A stretch of 64,000 bases of DNA from Acidimicrobiales bacterium (GCA_034521975.1 JAXHLR010000006.1:620001-684000); one strand, 5' to 3'; shown: positions 27,168 to 37,217, numbered from the stretch's first letter. Numbers and translations: made by a program. The notes: generated by a model from the letters alone, not told the origin.

Positions 27168-28103
27168 TCAGCTGCGCTGGCGAACCACCTCGAAGCAGGC
27201 GACGGCCCCGGCGGCGGCCACGTTGAGCGAGTTGAGCCGACCGCGGAGGGGGATGGCGGCCACGGCGTCGCAGCGTTGGCGGACCAGACGGCTCAGTCCC
27301 CGCCCCTCGGCGCCCAGCACCAGACACACCGGTTGGGTGAGATCGAGCGCGTCGAGGCGGGTGTCGCCGGCTTCGTCCAGGCCGACGACCCACACACCGG
27401 CGTGGGCCATCTCGGTCACCGCCTTCGGCAACCCTGCGACCAGACCCAGCGAGAGGTGTTCGACCGCGCCGGCCGCGGCCTTGGTGACGGTGGGGGTCAC
27501 GTGGACCGCCCGATGGCGTGGCAGCACCACCCCGGTGACCCCGGCGCACTCGGCGGTGCGCAGCAGCGCACCGAGGTTGCCGGGGTCGGTCACGCCGTCG
27601 AGCGCGATGAGGAAGGGCACGGTGCCGTCGTCAGGGGAGACGAGCGAGTCGAGGTCGTGCTCGACGAGGGGTGCCGCCTCGGCCAGCACCCCCTGAGCTG
27701 CCTCGGTCCGTGCGAGGGCGTCGAACTTCGACCGGCTGATCTCACGGACCGGCACCTTGAGCTCGTGGGCCAGTTCGACGATGTCGTCGACGATGTCGGC
27801 CGGGTCCATGCCCGCCGACAAGACGACCTCACGCGTGCGCCGGTGCCCGGCCAACAGGAGCTCGCGGACCGCTTGGCGGCCTTCGACCCGCTCGCCACCG
27901 AGGCCGCGTGGCTTGGACCGTCGCGCTGGTTCGCCAGCTCCCTTGGCCGTCGACGACCGGCGGGGCCCGGGCTTGGGCGCCCCACCCTGGGTCCGCTGGT
28001 CGCGTCGCTGCCCCTTGCCGGCGCCAGCGCCGCGACCACCACCGCCACCGGCGGGACGACCCGGGCGATCCGGGCGGCCCGGCTTCGCTCGCTTGCGTGC
28101 CAC
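27168..28103 (-). CDS. rlmB: 23S rRNA 2'-O-methyltransferase of the RlmB/TrmH (SpoU) family
   Basis: 311 residues. A long basic, Gly-rich N-terminal extension (about 1-68) precedes the substrate-binding domain (EGRQAVRELLLAGHRRTREV) and the SpoU knot: ALDGVTDPGNLGALLRTAEC, VVLPRHRAV, CLVLGAEGRGLS and IPLRGRLNSLNVAAAGAV, which are motifs 1-3. Methylates a ribose in 23S rRNA (G2251 in E. coli). Begins directly after the ispF stop, the order known from mycobacteria. Confidence 0.93.
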   Translation of the reverse strand: MARKRAKPGRPDRPGRPAGGGGGRGAGAGKGQRRDQRTQGGAPKPGPRRSSTAKGAGEPARRSKPRGLGGERVEGRQAVRELLLAGHRRTREVVLSAGMDPADIVDDIVELAHELKVPVREISRSKFDALARTEAAQGVLAEAAPLVEHDLDSLVSPDDGTVPFLIALDGVTDPGNLGALLRTAECAGVTGVVLPRHRAVHVTPTVTKAAAGAVEHLSLGLVAGLPKAVTEMAHAGVWVVGLDEAGDTRLDALDLTQPVCLVLGAEGRGLSRLVRQRCDAVAAIPLRGRLNSLNVAAAGAVACFEVVRQRS

Positions 28104-28589
28104 TCAGTGCTCCTCACGTCGTTGGATGAGCGCCACCGCGTGGCACTCGATGCCCTCGTTGCGTCCGATCGGACCGAGGCCCTCCCCGCGCGTGGCCTTG
28201 ACCGTCACGGGTGCGCCGACCGCGTCGGACAACCGGCGCTGCATCTCCTGGCGCCGGGGTGCGACCTTCGGCGCCTCGAGCACCACGGTGCAGTCGATGT
28301 TCACGACCCGCCACCCGGCCTCGGACACCCGCTGGGCGGCGATCTCGAGCAGTTCGATGCTGTCGGCGCCCTCGAGAGACGGATCGGTGTCGGGGAAGTT
28401 CGAACCGACGTCTCCCAACCCGGCCCCACCGAGGATCGCATCGGCGCACGCATGCGCGATCGGGTCGGCGTCGCTGTGTCCGACCAGACCGGGGACACCG
28501 TCGAAGGCGACGCCACCGAGCACCAGGACGCGGGCAGGATCGCCGCTCAGCGGGTGTATGTCATAGCCCTGACCGACCCGGATCTGCAC
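28104..28589 (-). CDS. ispF: 2-C-methyl-D-erythritol 2,4-cyclodiphosphate synthase
   Basis: 161 residues from GTG 28589. Starts IRVGQGYDIHPL with metal ligands D10 and H12; LVGHSDADPIAHACADAILG supplies the third His, and IGRNEGIECHAVALI closes the fold. Fifth enzyme of the non-mevalonate isoprenoid pathway, homotrimeric and cytoplasmic. ispD, often upstream, is missing here. An unrelated longer open frame continues upstream. Adjacent to rlmB with no gap. Confidence 0.96.
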   Translation of the reverse strand: MQIRVGQGYDIHPLSGDPARVLVLGGVAFDGVPGLVGHSDADPIAHACADAILGGAGLGDVGSNFPDTDPSLEGADSIELLEIAAQRVSEAGWRVVNIDCTVVLEAPKVAPRRQEMQRRLSDAVGAPVTVKATRGEGLGPIGRNEGIECHAVALIQRREEH

Positions 28590-28652
28590 GCCGCAAGGTT
28601 GCCACGCCCGGACCGGTCGCCGTGCAACGCTGCTCGCGGTCGCCGCGCTCGG

Positions 28653-28658
28653 TACGCT
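28653..28658 (+). promoter_or_regulatory. Putative leaderless -10 box TACGCT
   Basis: TACGCT is 7 nt before the ATG of the Crp/Fnr gene; the bases between (CCCTGTC) hold no ribosome site. Confidence 0.5.
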
Positions 28659-28665
28659 CCCTGTC

Positions 28666-29325
28666 ATGATTGACATCGAACTGCTCGGTTCGGTCGAGAT
28701 GCTGGCCAAGCTGACCGAAGACGAGCTCAACCGCCTCAGCGGCACCGCCGAGGTCCGCGAGCTGCGCCGGGGAGACACGCTCTTCGTCGAAGGTGACGCC
28801 TCGACCGAGCTGTTCGTCGTCTCCACGGGCCGCATCGCCATCGCCAAGCGTTCCGGCGATGGGCGTGAATCGCTCATCGCGCTCATGGAGCACGGAGACC
28901 TCTTCGGTGAGATGCCCTTGTTCGACAGCCAGGGACGCTCCGCCGACGCCCGGGCGCTGGAACCCTCCGGCGTCATCGCCATCCCCTACACCGGGCTGCG
29001 AGAGATCTACGAGTCCCGCCCCGACCTGTTGTGGGGTGTCGCCGAGATGCTCACCCAGCGTCTGCGCATCCTCGACGAAGCCCTGGCCGACACCATGTTC
29101 CTCGACGTGACCGGCCGCACCGCCAAACGGCTGCTGGAACTGGCCGGCGACGCCCAGGAGTTCTCGCTCCCCATCACCCAGGAGGAGCTCGCCGGCATGG
29201 TGGGTGCCTCACGGGAGCGGGTCAACAAGGCAATCGCCTCGTTCATCCGGCTGGGGTGGATCGAACAGCACGAGCGTCGGTACCAGATCCTCGACCGCGA
29301 ACAGCTCGAGCGCCGCGCGATCTGA
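28666..29325 (+). CDS. Crp/Fnr-family transcriptional regulator
   Basis: 219 residues. The cyclic-nucleotide-binding beta roll (about 10-120) contains LRRGDTLFVEGDASTELFVV and GDLFGEMPLFDSQGRSADAR, whose G-E and R-S residues resemble the cAMP pocket of CRP. A dimer helix and winged HTH follow (ITQEELAGMVGASRERVNKA, IASFIRLGWIE). Closest in layout to actinobacterial Crp/GlxR-type regulators, so cAMP control is likely but unproven. Leaderless-type promoter; divergent from ispF. Confidence 0.93.
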   Translation: MIDIELLGSVEMLAKLTEDELNRLSGTAEVRELRRGDTLFVEGDASTELFVVSTGRIAIAKRSGDGRESLIALMEHGDLFGEMPLFDSQGRSADARALEPSGVIAIPYTGLREIYESRPDLLWGVAEMLTQRLRILDEALADTMFLDVTGRTAKRLLELAGDAQEFSLPITQEELAGMVGASRERVNKAIASFIRLGWIEQHERRYQILDREQLERRAI

Positions 29326-29366
29326 ACTCTGGCCGGGCCGGCGCGATCCTCGCGACCAGCGCTGAC

Positions 29367-29372
29367 TAGCCT
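29367..29372 (+). promoter_or_regulatory. Putative leaderless -10 box TAGCCT
   Basis: TAGCCT lies 8 nt before the GTG of the MarR gene. The identical hexamer precedes the polyprenyl synthase and sigR starts. Confidence 0.5.
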
Positions 29373-29380
29373 GATACACC

Positions 29381-29860
29381 GTGTCCGAGACCCGTTGGCT
29401 CAACCCCGACGAGCAGCTCCCCTGGAGGCGAACCATCGCCGCGGCGATCCTGCTGGTCGACGCCCTCGACCGCGATCTGCGCTCAGCGCACGACCTCACC
29501 CTGGCCGACTACGAGATCCTCGTCCACCTCTCCGAGGCCGAGGACCAGCAGCTGCGGATGGCCGAGCTCGCCGACGCCGCCCTGGTCTCGCGCAGTCGCC
29601 TCACTCACCGGGTGAACCGGCTGGGCGATCGTGGCCTGGTCGCCCGCGAGGCGTGTCCCACCGACAAGCGAGGTACCTTCGCCGTGCTCACGCCCGAGGG
29701 GAGGGCCGTGCTCGAGCGGGCGGCACCCACCCACGTCGACAGCGTGCGGGCACACCTGATCGACCGGCTCGATCCCGACGACTTCGTGACGCTCGGCGTC
29801 ATGCTCTCGAAGATCGCGGCCCCGTTGCTGTCGGGTTCGCCTCCCGCCTGGGACATCTGA
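29381..29860 (+). CDS. MarR-family transcriptional regulator
   Basis: 159 residues. Winged-helix core: LADYEILVHLSEAEDQQLRM, ELADAALVSRSRLTHRVNRL, GLVAREACPTDKRGTFAVLT, which is the MarR HTH and wing, with the D-x-R of the wing intact. Flanking helices give the dimer interface. No Cys suggests it is not a thiol sensor of the OhrR type. The target is unknown; the gene stands 55 bp after crp and ends 5 bp from the converging disA. Confidence 0.92.
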   Translation: MSETRWLNPDEQLPWRRTIAAAILLVDALDRDLRSAHDLTLADYEILVHLSEAEDQQLRMAELADAALVSRSRLTHRVNRLGDRGLVAREACPTDKRGTFAVLTPEGRAVLERAAPTHVDSVRAHLIDRLDPDDFVTLGVMLSKIAAPLLSGSPPAWDI

Positions 29861-29865
29861 GCAGG

Positions 29866-30939
29866 TCAGGAGTAGCGCTCGAGGATCGAGGTCTCGGCCA
29901 GGCGGGAGAGCCCTTCCTTGATGGCTCTGGCCCGAGTGGTGCCGACGCCGTCGACCTCCTCGAGGTCGCTGATGGTGGCTCGCATGATCTTCTGCAGATC
30001 GCCGAACTGGGCGACGATGCTGTCGACCACCGACTCCGGTAGGCGCGGGATCTTGGACAGGAGCCGGTAGCCCCGCGGCGTGACGCTGTGGTCGAGGTCG
30101 AGCGAGTCGTCCGGGGTGTGCAGCATCTCGGCCACCACCTTGAGGTCGAGGAGGTCCTCGGTGCCATAGCCGGCGAGGGTGTCCATGGCCTCGCTGAGCT
30201 GCCACCCGTGACCGGCATGGAAGTAGTCGCGAACCACGGCTCGGCCGTCCTCGTAGACGCCGCCGAGGAGCTCTTCGAGCTGGAGCATGATGAGTCGTCC
30301 GTCGACGCCGAGCTCGATGATGTCGGTCTCGATCTCCTCGGCGATGCGGCGAACCATCTCGGTGCGCTGCAGCACGCTGACGACGTCTCGGAGGGTGACC
30401 AGATCCTCGACCTCGAGCGCCGACAGCGACGCCGACACGGAGTCGAGCCGGGAGCGGTACCGCTCGAGGGTCTGCAGGGCCTGGTTGGCGCGACCCAACA
30501 GGCGGGCGGTGGGTTCGAGCGGATGCTTCTCGTCATTGACGTAGACGGCGATGACCGCCATGTCCTCCGACACCGAGATGACGGGCACGTCGATCGATCG
30601 GGCCACCCGCTCGGCGGTACGGTGACGGGTACCGGTCTCGGAGGTGGGGACGTTGGGGTTGGGGACCAGGTGCACGTTGGCGCGAGCGATGCGGGACGCA
30701 TCGCGGGCCAAGATGATGGCGCCGTCCATCTTGGCCAGCTCTGACAGGCGCTGTGGGCTGAACGCCGCGTCGAGGAGGAACCCGCCCGAGCAGATGTTGA
30801 GCACCTCGGGACCGTCGCCGACGACGATCAACGCTCCCTTGCCGGCTTGCAGGATCCGGTCGAGCCCTTCGCGCAGCGGCTTTCCTGGCGCGATCGCCCG
30901 CAATGCATCGAGCATGGGGGTGCTACGGCGGGCAAGCAC
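29866..30939 (-). CDS. disA: DNA integrity scanning diadenylate cyclase DisA
   Basis: 357 residues. The DAC domain carries the catalytic DGA (72-74, MDGAIILARD) and RHR (105-107, TGTRHRTAERV) motifs; a helical spine follows, then a C-terminal helix-hairpin-helix (LEEVDGVGTTRARAIKEGL). Makes c-di-AMP and scans DNA for lesions. Start GTG 30939; an ATG eight codons in is an alternative. It follows radA by 9 bp, a widely conserved pair in which RadA modulates DisA. Confidence 0.97.
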   Translation of the reverse strand: MLARRSTPMLDALRAIAPGKPLREGLDRILQAGKGALIVVGDGPEVLNICSGGFLLDAAFSPQRLSELAKMDGAIILARDASRIARANVHLVPNPNVPTSETGTRHRTAERVARSIDVPVISVSEDMAVIAVYVNDEKHPLEPTARLLGRANQALQTLERYRSRLDSVSASLSALEVEDLVTLRDVVSVLQRTEMVRRIAEEIETDIIELGVDGRLIMLQLEELLGGVYEDGRAVVRDYFHAGHGWQLSEAMDTLAGYGTEDLLDLKVVAEMLHTPDDSLDLDHSVTPRGYRLLSKIPRLPESVVDSIVAQFGDLQKIMRATISDLEEVDGVGTTRARAIKEGLSRLAETSILERYS

Positions 30940-30948
30940 GTGACCACT

Positions 30949-32328
30949 CTACTCAGTCAGGACAACTGGCTCGGGAGTGATCGCTGTTGCCCGCTCGACC
31001 GCGACCGCCACCGTCGGGGCGCGCACGAGGTGGATCCCCGCCGGTCCGTCGGGCGCGGAGTCGGGCACCAGGGCGCGGGAGAACCCCAGACGGGCGGCCT
31101 CGGCCAGGCGTCGACCGGTCTGGGCGACCTGGCGCAACTCGCCACCAAGCCCGACCTCGCCGAGCACGACCAGGTCCGATGGCACGGGTCGGTCGAGTTG
31201 GGCCGATGCCACGGCGAGTGCCAGCGCCAGGTCGGCGCCGGGTTCGACGATCCGAACCCCTCCCACCGCAAGCGCGTAGACGTCGGTGCGGGCGAGTGGC
31301 ACGCCCACACGCTGTTCGAGCACGGCGAGCAGGAACGCGAGCCGTCCCGGGTCGAGCCCCTGAGCCGAGCGGCGGGGTGACCCCGGCGCATCGCCGGTGA
31401 CCAACGCCTGCAGTTCGACGAGCAGGGGGCGGTGGCCTTCGATGGTGGGCACCACCACCGAACCTGCAACCCCTGGTCGGCGGTCGGCCAGGAAGAGGCG
31501 ACTGGGGTCGGGCAGCCCCATGAGTCCGCCCTCGGTCATCTCGAACAGCCCGAGCTCGTCGGTGGAGCCGAACCGGTGCTTGACCGCCCGCAGCAGCCGG
31601 AGGGCATGGTGACGTTCGCCGGTGAAGGACAGCACCGTGTCGACCAGGTGCTCGAGCACCCGTGGCCCGGCCAGCTCGCCCTCCTTGGTCACGTGGCCCA
31701 CCAGCACCACCGCCACCCCGCGTTGCTTGGCCTCTCGGACGAGGTGGATGGCGCACTCGCGGATCTGGGTGGCCGAGCCGGCGCTCGAACCGACCCCGGG
31801 ATCGGCAAGGGTCTGGATGGAGTCGACCACCACCACCGAGGGGCCGACCTCACCGATGTGACGCACCACCTCGTCGAGGCGGGTCTCGGCGACGAACCAC
31901 AAGGTGGGTTGCAGAGCGCCGAGGCGCTCGGCGCGCAACCGCACCTGCTGCGCGGCCTCCTCGCCCGAGACGTAGAGCACCCGCTCGGCCCGGTCGGCCA
32001 TCGAGGCCAGGGCCTGCAGCACCAACGTGGACTTGCCGATGCCGGGCTCGCCGCCGATCAAGGTGACCGAACCCGGCACCAGTCCACCCGACAGCACGCG
32101 GTCGAGCTCGTCGACGCCGGTGGGCTGGGCGCTCCACTCGGCAGCGTCGACCTCGCCGAGGGGTTGGGCCCGAGAGCGCTCGCCGGCGATCACCGGGCCG
32201 GTGGGTCGTGCGGCCGGGCTCGTCTCGACCAGCGCGTTCCACGCCCCGCAGGTGGGACACCGCCCTGCCCACTGCGGCGCCTCTCCCGCGCACTCCTCAC
32301 ACCGGTACACCGTTCTGGATCGTGCCAT
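30949..32328 (-). CDS. radA: DNA repair protein RadA (Sms)
   Basis: 459 residues. N-terminal zinc finger C10, C13, C24, C27; RecA-like ATPase with Walker [10 protein letters not shown] (93-101) and [10 protein letters not shown] as Walker B; a KHRFG motif (250-254), a variant of the RadA KNRFG; and a C-terminal Lon-protease-like domain without catalytic Ser-Lys. Promotes branch migration in recombination. The ATG is preceded at 6 nt by TATCGT, suggesting a leaderless transcript for radA-disA. Confidence 0.97.
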   Translation of the reverse strand: MARSRTVYRCEECAGEAPQWAGRCPTCGAWNALVETSPAARPTGPVIAGERSRAQPLGEVDAAEWSAQPTGVDELDRVLSGGLVPGSVTLIGGEPGIGKSTLVLQALASMADRAERVLYVSGEEAAQQVRLRAERLGALQPTLWFVAETRLDEVVRHIGEVGPSVVVVDSIQTLADPGVGSSAGSATQIRECAIHLVREAKQRGVAVVLVGHVTKEGELAGPRVLEHLVDTVLSFTGERHHALRLLRAVKHRFGSTDELGLFEMTEGGLMGLPDPSRLFLADRRPGVAGSVVVPTIEGHRPLLVELQALVTGDAPGSPRRSAQGLDPGRLAFLLAVLEQRVGVPLARTDVYALAVGGVRIVEPGADLALALAVASAQLDRPVPSDLVVLGEVGLGGELRQVAQTGRRLAEAARLGFSRALVPDSAPDGPAGIHLVRAPTVAVAVERATAITPEPVVLTE

Positions 32329-32334
32329 GGGGTG

Positions 32335-32340
32335 ACGATA
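32335..32340 (-). promoter_or_regulatory. Putative leaderless -10 box TATCGT
   Basis: On the minus strand TATCGT ends 6 nt before the radA ATG; the spacer is CACCCC. Confidence 0.5.
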
Positions 32341-32388
32341 CGCACCCGCGCCGACAGTGAGCGGTGGAGGAGGGCTCGAGCAGCGATC

Positions 32389-32757
32389 TCAGCCGGCGCG
32401 GCGCCGGCGCCGGCCGAACAGGTACGCCCGTCGCTGCGACGGGCGCTCGCGCCCCGAATGGGCGCGCAGGTCGATGGCCGGCGGTGTCGAGTCGCCGGCC
32501 AAGTCGATCACGACACCCTCGTCGGGATCGACCGGATCGACCGCGACCACCCAATCGTGGTCGTTGGCGAGCAGGACCCGCGATCCGACCAGCGAGCCGG
32601 CAGGGGTCGACGGGGCCGGCACGAGACGCTCGTCGCCGTCGTCGGTCTGCACGAGCATCGAACTGCCGGCGCAGCACTGCACGACCGCGGACCGGTACCG
32701 GCTCGGGACTGCGGGGTCGAGCGCATCGGTGGACGCGCGGGACGGATGCCAGGACAT
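32389..32757 (-). CDS. Small hypothetical protein
   Basis: 122 residues from ATG 32757, chosen for its GAGGAG site (an ATG 11 codons earlier lacks one). Contains VGSRVLLANDHDWVVAVDPV and VVIDLAGDSTPPAIDL and ends in a very basic RRAYLFGRRRRRAG. No family recognised; probably cytoplasmic. Sits between the LppM-HAD fusion and radA in the same direction. Confidence 0.55.
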   Translation of the reverse strand: MSWHPSRASTDALDPAVPSRYRSAVVQCCAGSSMLVQTDDGDERLVPAPSTPAGSLVGSRVLLANDHDWVVAVDPVDPDEGVVIDLAGDSTPPAIDLRAHSGRERPSQRRAYLFGRRRRRAG

Positions 32758-32866
32758 GTCACTCCTCGCCCACCCGCTCCGAGGCGACAAGCTAGAAGGT
32801 GGCGGTGGTCGAGTGGTGGATGGGCCCCGGCTCCGGCACCAGGGGCCGGGTGTGGCGCGGGCCGGC

Positions 32867-34456
32867 TCAGTTCGCCAGCAGGTCGGCGAAGCCTCGGATG
32901 ATGCTGTGCCCCGGCGCTTCGGTGGCCCGCCCGGTCGGGCTGAACCAGGCGGTGCCGAACCCGAGGGAGTGGGCTGCCTCCAGCACCCGCAACCGGTCGT
33001 CGATCAGTAGGCACGATGCCGGGTCGACCGAGGCCATGCGCCGCAACGCCTCGAAGATCGCCGGCTCGGGAGTGCGGGCCCCAACGGTGCCGCTGACCAC
33101 CCACGGGTCGATCAGCTCGCCCAGGACCAGACTGCGACGGAGGTGGCCGATCCAGGCGGTCGGCCCGTCACCCAGGTAGGCGACGCGGTAGCCGCGGTCG
33201 CGGGCCCGCACGACGAACTCGCGCAGACCGGGGGCGAGCTGGTACTGCCCGAGCATCTCCTCGTCCAGCCCGGCGGGGTCGCCCTCGGCGCCGATGGCGA
33301 CCCAGAGCTCGGCGCTGGACATCCGGCCCAGCTCGGCCTGGGCGTAGTGCTCGGCGATCCGGGGGTACTCGAGCATCGAGCCGTGCGCCCGGGCGAAGGC
33401 CACCAGGTCATCGACGGGGTCGCGTACACCGAAGGCCACGCCGGGGCCCCCGATGACCACCAGTTCGAGGGGCGGAGGTGTGCTCGGCTCCGACCCGGCG
33501 CCCTCGGGCTCGGCGTCCTCGGCCGGGCTGGGCGGCACCGGGGTGTCGTCGGGGTCGCCCGAGGGAGCAGCTGCGGGCCCGGCGATGGGTCGTGGGGTGG
33601 ACGCCGCCCGCCGGGCATCCCGGCGCCTGCGGCGACGGCGACGCCACGACACCAGCGCCCACGCGATGAGGATGAGCACGAACAGCACGGCGAACCCGAC
33701 CGCCGCCGCGGCGAGCACGACCGACTGCACGCGCGAGGTCTCCGAGGTGGCGAGCACCGGCACCGGGTCCGAGGCGGCCAGCGTGGTCTCCCACCCCGAC
33801 GACGCATCATCGGACTCGACCTGCTGGAGCTCGCCGGGCAGCTCGACCTCGAGGCCGAGGGCCACCAGCTCGCCGACCGGGGTCCCCAGCTCGGTCTCGA
33901 GCGCCGCCAGGTCGACCCCGAACGGTGAGCCGTCGAGGGCGGCCGCCACTGCCGGGTCGGCGAAGGCATCGACGCCGACCGATCCGTCGAGCACGCCCTC
34001 GAAGCGGAACTCCGAGGCCGCGAACCGCCGGTCGACACGCAAGCCGAGCTGGCCGTAGGGACCGTCGGGGCCGCTGATCTCCTCCAGCACGTCGGCCAGC
34101 TCGCCGGGACTCCCGAACGGCTTCTCGCCAGTCAGGGTGACGCTGCCGTCGTCTCCTTCGGCCACCTCGCCGAGGGTCCAGCCGGCCTCCTCCAGGTCAT
34201 CGAGACGCAGCTGCTCGAGCCCCTCCAACCGGTCGATCACCTCCCGGTCGAGCCACACGTCGACCTGCACGGTCCCGGTCCCTGGCTCGTCGTCGACCAC
34301 CACGCTCACCGTCACCTCGGCCTGGCACCCCGCGGCCAGCACGATCACGAGCGCGAGCAGCGGGACGAGGAGGCGGCGGGCGAGGAGGCGGCGGATGGGA
34401 AGGCGGGGCGCGCGGAGGTGACGGGCCGAGGCGGAGGGCATGGTGGCGATGACCAT
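32867..34456 (-). CDS. LppM-like lipoprotein domain fused through a membrane helix to a degenerate HAD domain
   Basis: About 529 residues (start ATG 34456, or 34441; neither has a clear ribosome site). A signal peptide ends in a good lipobox (LAAGC, Cys44); an LppM/DUF3153-like extracellular domain follows (EVTVSVVVDDEPGTGTVQVD), then a membrane helix at about 245-270 with a poly-Arg stop, a Pro/Glu linker and a C-terminal HAD-like domain (330-529). In the HAD part the nucleophile motif DxDx(T/V) is replaced by VVIGGPGVAFGV, motif II reads YLGDG and motif III has no Lys (GARTPEP); only motif IV (LLIDDR) survives. It should be a non-catalytic cytoplasmic HAD tethered to an outside LppM domain. 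LppM itself is implicated in mycobacterial envelope/lipid biology. Confidence 0.75.
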   Translation of the reverse strand: MVIATMPSASARHLRAPRLPIRRLLARRLLVPLLALVIVLAAGCQAEVTVSVVVDDEPGTGTVQVDVWLDREVIDRLEGLEQLRLDDLEEAGWTLGEVAEGDDGSVTLTGEKPFGSPGELADVLEEISGPDGPYGQLGLRVDRRFAASEFRFEGVLDGSVGVDAFADPAVAAALDGSPFGVDLAALETELGTPVGELVALGLEVELPGELQQVESDDASSGWETTLAASDPVPVLATSETSRVQSVVLAAAAVGFAVLFVLILIAWALVSWRRRRRRRRDARRAASTPRPIAGPAAAPSGDPDDTPVPPSPAEDAEPEGAGSEPSTPPPLELVVIGGPGVAFGVRDPVDDLVAFARAHGSMLEYPRIAEHYAQAELGRMSSAELWVAIGAEGDPAGLDEEMLGQYQLAPGLREFVVRARDRGYRVAYLGDGPTAWIGHLRRSLVLGELIDPWVVSGTVGARTPEPAIFEALRRMASVDPASCLLIDDRLRVLEAAHSLGFGTAWFSPTGRATEAPGHSIIRGFADLLAN

Positions 34457-34496
34457 AGAACAGGGCGGGGCAGGCTCCCGACCACGTCGCCGAACG

Positions 34497-34530
34497 CGAT
34501 GGTGGCCCCACCGCAGCGGGGCCACCATCG
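34497..34530 (-). terminator. Hairpin terminator after clpC
   Basis: A perfect 13-bp stem, CGATGGTGGCCCC / GGGGCCACCATCG, with an 8-nt loop lies 18 bp after the clpC stop and before the next leftward gene, so clpC is probably transcribed separately. Confidence 0.75.
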
Positions 34531-34548
34531 GTCAGCGTCGGGTGACGG

Positions 34549-37080
34549 TCAGGAGTCGGTGGGACCGGCCTCGGCCAGCTCGGGCTGGGGTGGCTCGAAC
34601 CCCTCGACGGCGTTGAACACGATCGTCTCGGGCTCGTCGGGGGTCTCGGGGTCGACCCCGACATCGACGATGATCGTCTCTCCCGCCCGGTACTGCTTCC
34701 ACAGCAACCGTTCGGAGAGCGGATCCTCGATGAGCCGCTGGATGGCCCGGCGCAGTGGCCGTGCGCCCAGGGTGGCGTCATAGCCCCGCTCGGCCAGGTG
34801 CACCTTGGCTTCGTGGGTGAGCTCGAGGCCGATGCCCTGTGCTTCCAGCTGGCTGCGGAGGCGCCGGATCATGAGGTCGACGACCTTGGTGACCTCGGCC
34901 CTGGTGAGCTCGTGGAACACGATCGTGTCGTCGATGCGGTTCAGGAACTCGGGCCGGAAGTGCTGCTTCAGCGCGTCGTTGACCTTTTCCTTCATGCGCT
35001 CGTAGGTGACGGCCTCGTCGTTCTTGGTGAAGCCGAGCGTGGACTTGCGCAGATCGGCGGTGCCCAGGTTGGAGGTCATGATCAGCACGGTGTTGCGGAA
35101 GTCGACCGACCGACCCTGGGAGTCGGTGAGGCGACCCTCCTCGAGGATCTGCAACAGGGTGTTGAACACGTCCTGATGGGCTTTTTCGACCTCGTCGAAG
35201 AGCACGACCGAGAACGGCTTGCGCCGCACCGCCTCGGTGAGCTGGCCGCCCTCCTCGTAGCCGACATAGCCCGGGGGCGAGCCGACGAGCCGGCTGACGG
35301 TGTGCTTCTCCATGTACTCGGACATGTCGAGGGCGATGAGCGCATCCTCGTCGCCGAACAGGAACTCGGCGAGGGTCTTGGCCAGCTCGGTCTTGCCCAC
35401 GCCGGACGGGCCCAGGAAGATGAACGAGCCCGAGGGGCGCTTGGGGTCCTTGAGCCCGGCCCGGGTGCGGCGGATGGCCTGGGAGACGGCCTTGATGGCG
35501 TCCTCCTGGCCGACGACCCGCTTGTGCAGTTCGTCCTCCATGCGCAGGAGCTTGGCGGTCTCTTCCTCGGTGAGCTTGTAGACCGGGATGCCGGTCCAGA
35601 TCGAGAGGACCTCGGCCACGGCCTCTTCGTCGACCTCGTCGAAGAGGTCGACGCCGGACTCCTTGATCTCGGCCTCCTTGGCCTCCTTCTGGCCCAGCAG
35701 CTCCTTCTCCTGGTCGCGCAGGGTTCCGGCGGCCTCGAAGTCCTGGGACTCGACGGCCTCCTTCTTCTGGCGCACGACCTCGGCGAGCTGGTTCTCGAGA
35801 TCCTTGTAGTCGGGCGGGGTCTCCATGCGCTTGATGCGCAGGCGCGAACCGGCCTCGTCGATGAGGTCGATGGCCTTGTCGGGCAGGTGGCGGTCGGAGA
35901 TGTAGCGATCGGCGAGGTTGGCCGCGGCCACCAGCGCCTGGTCGGTGATGGTGACCCGGTGGTGGGACTCGTAGCGGTCGCGCAGACCCTTCAGGATCTC
36001 GATCGTGTGGGCCACCGTGGGCTCGTCGACCTTGATGGGCTGGAAGCGCCGCTCGAGCGCGGCGTCCTTCTCGAGGTGCTTGCGGTACTCGTCGAGGGTG
36101 GTGGCGCCGATGGTCTGCAGCTCACCCCGGGCCAGCATCGGCTTGAGGATGCTGGCGGCATCGATCGCCCCCTCGGCCGCACCGGCACCCACGAGGGTGT
36201 GGAGCTCGTCGATGAAGAGGATGATGTCGCCTCGGGTCTTGATCTCCTTCAAGACCTTCTTGAGCCGCTCCTCGAAGTCGCCCCGGTAGCGGCTGCCCGC
36301 CACCAGCGCACCGAGATCGAGGGTGTAGAGCTGCTTGTTGTGCAGCGTCTCGGGGACGTCGTCTCGAGCGATCGACTGGGCCAAGCCCTCGACGATGGCG
36401 GTCTTGCCGACACCGGGCTCGCCGATGAGCACCGGGTTGTTCTTGGTGCGACGGCTGAGCACCTGCATGACCCGTTCGGCCTCGCGGGTGCGGCCGATGA
36501 CCGGATCGAGCTTCTTCTCGCGGGCCATCTGGGTGAGGTTGCGCCCGAACTGGTCGAGCACGAGCGAGCCGGACTGGCTCTGCTCGCCCCCACCTCCGGC
36601 GGTGGCGCCGGCCTTCTCCGGACCGCCCTGGGCGCCGGGGCCCGAGTAGCCCGACAGCAGCTGGATGACCTGCTGACGCACCCGCGACAGGTCGGCGCCG
36701 AGCTTGACCAGCACCTGGGCGGCAACGCCCTCGCCCTCGCGGATGAGCCCCAGGAGGATGTGCTCGGTGCCGATGTAGTTGTGACCGAGCTGGAGCGCCT
36801 CGCGCAGCGAGAGCTCGAGGACCTTCTTGGCCCGAGGGGTGAAGGGGATGTGGCCCGACGGCGAGGAGCCGCCCTGGCCGATGATCTCCTCGACCTGGCT
36901 GCGCACGGCCTCGAGGCTGATGCCGAGCGACTCGAGCGCCTTGGCGGCCACGCCCTCGCCCTCGTGGATCAGGCCCAGGAGGATGTGCTCGGTGCCGATG
37001 TAGTTGTGGTTGAGCAGGCGCGCTTCTTCCTGCGCCAGCACCACGACCCGGCGTGCACGGTCTGTGAATCTCTCGAACAA
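34549..37080 (-). CDS. clpC: ATP-dependent Clp protease ATP-binding subunit ClpC
   Basis: 843 residues. I place the start at TTG 37080, giving [14 protein letters not shown] as in other ClpC proteins, because GGGAGG lies 6-7 nt upstream; the GTG at 37095 would add five residues and bury that site. Two Clp_N repeats, AAA1 with Walker A GEPGVGKT, a UVR segment ([20 protein letters not shown]), AAA2 with GPSGVGKT, and the ClpB_D2-small domain are all present. Unfolds substrates for ClpP and adapts proteolysis to stress. Divergent from a polyprenyl synthase; a TACACT box at 37117-37122 may be its -10. Confidence 0.97.
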   Translation of the reverse strand: MFERFTDRARRVVVLAQEEARLLNHNYIGTEHILLGLIHEGEGVAAKALESLGISLEAVRSQVEEIIGQGGSSPSGHIPFTPRAKKVLELSLREALQLGHNYIGTEHILLGLIREGEGVAAQVLVKLGADLSRVRQQVIQLLSGYSGPGAQGGPEKAGATAGGGGEQSQSGSLVLDQFGRNLTQMAREKKLDPVIGRTREAERVMQVLSRRTKNNPVLIGEPGVGKTAIVEGLAQSIARDDVPETLHNKQLYTLDLGALVAGSRYRGDFEERLKKVLKEIKTRGDIILFIDELHTLVGAGAAEGAIDAASILKPMLARGELQTIGATTLDEYRKHLEKDAALERRFQPIKVDEPTVAHTIEILKGLRDRYESHHRVTITDQALVAAANLADRYISDRHLPDKAIDLIDEAGSRLRIKRMETPPDYKDLENQLAEVVRQKKEAVESQDFEAAGTLRDQEKELLGQKEAKEAEIKESGVDLFDEVDEEAVAEVLSIWTGIPVYKLTEEETAKLLRMEDELHKRVVGQEDAIKAVSQAIRRTRAGLKDPKRPSGSFIFLGPSGVGKTELAKTLAEFLFGDEDALIALDMSEYMEKHTVSRLVGSPPGYVGYEEGGQLTEAVRRKPFSVVLFDEVEKAHQDVFNTLLQILEEGRLTDSQGRSVDFRNTVLIMTSNLGTADLRKSTLGFTKNDEAVTYERMKEKVNDALKQHFRPEFLNRIDDTIVFHELTRAEVTKVVDLMIRRLRSQLEAQGIGLELTHEAKVHLAERGYDATLGARPLRRAIQRLIEDPLSERLLWKQYRAGETIIVDVGVDPETPDEPETIVFNAVEGFEPPQPELAEAGPTDS

Positions 37081-37204
37081 GGAACTGCCTCCCACGGAGC
37101 GGGGGATCGTTCTTCGAGTGTAACCCCCACCCGTGCATTCACACGTCGGCAGAGCCGTCGGTTCCCTGAGGGCCTGCGAGTTACGTCACAGAGGCGTTTT
37201 CCCC

Positions 37205-37210
37205 TAGCCT
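37205..37210 (+). promoter_or_regulatory. Putative leaderless -10 box TAGCCT
   Basis: TAGCCT is 7 nt before the GTG of the polyprenyl synthase gene. Confidence 0.5.
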
Positions 37211-37217
37211 CCACGGC

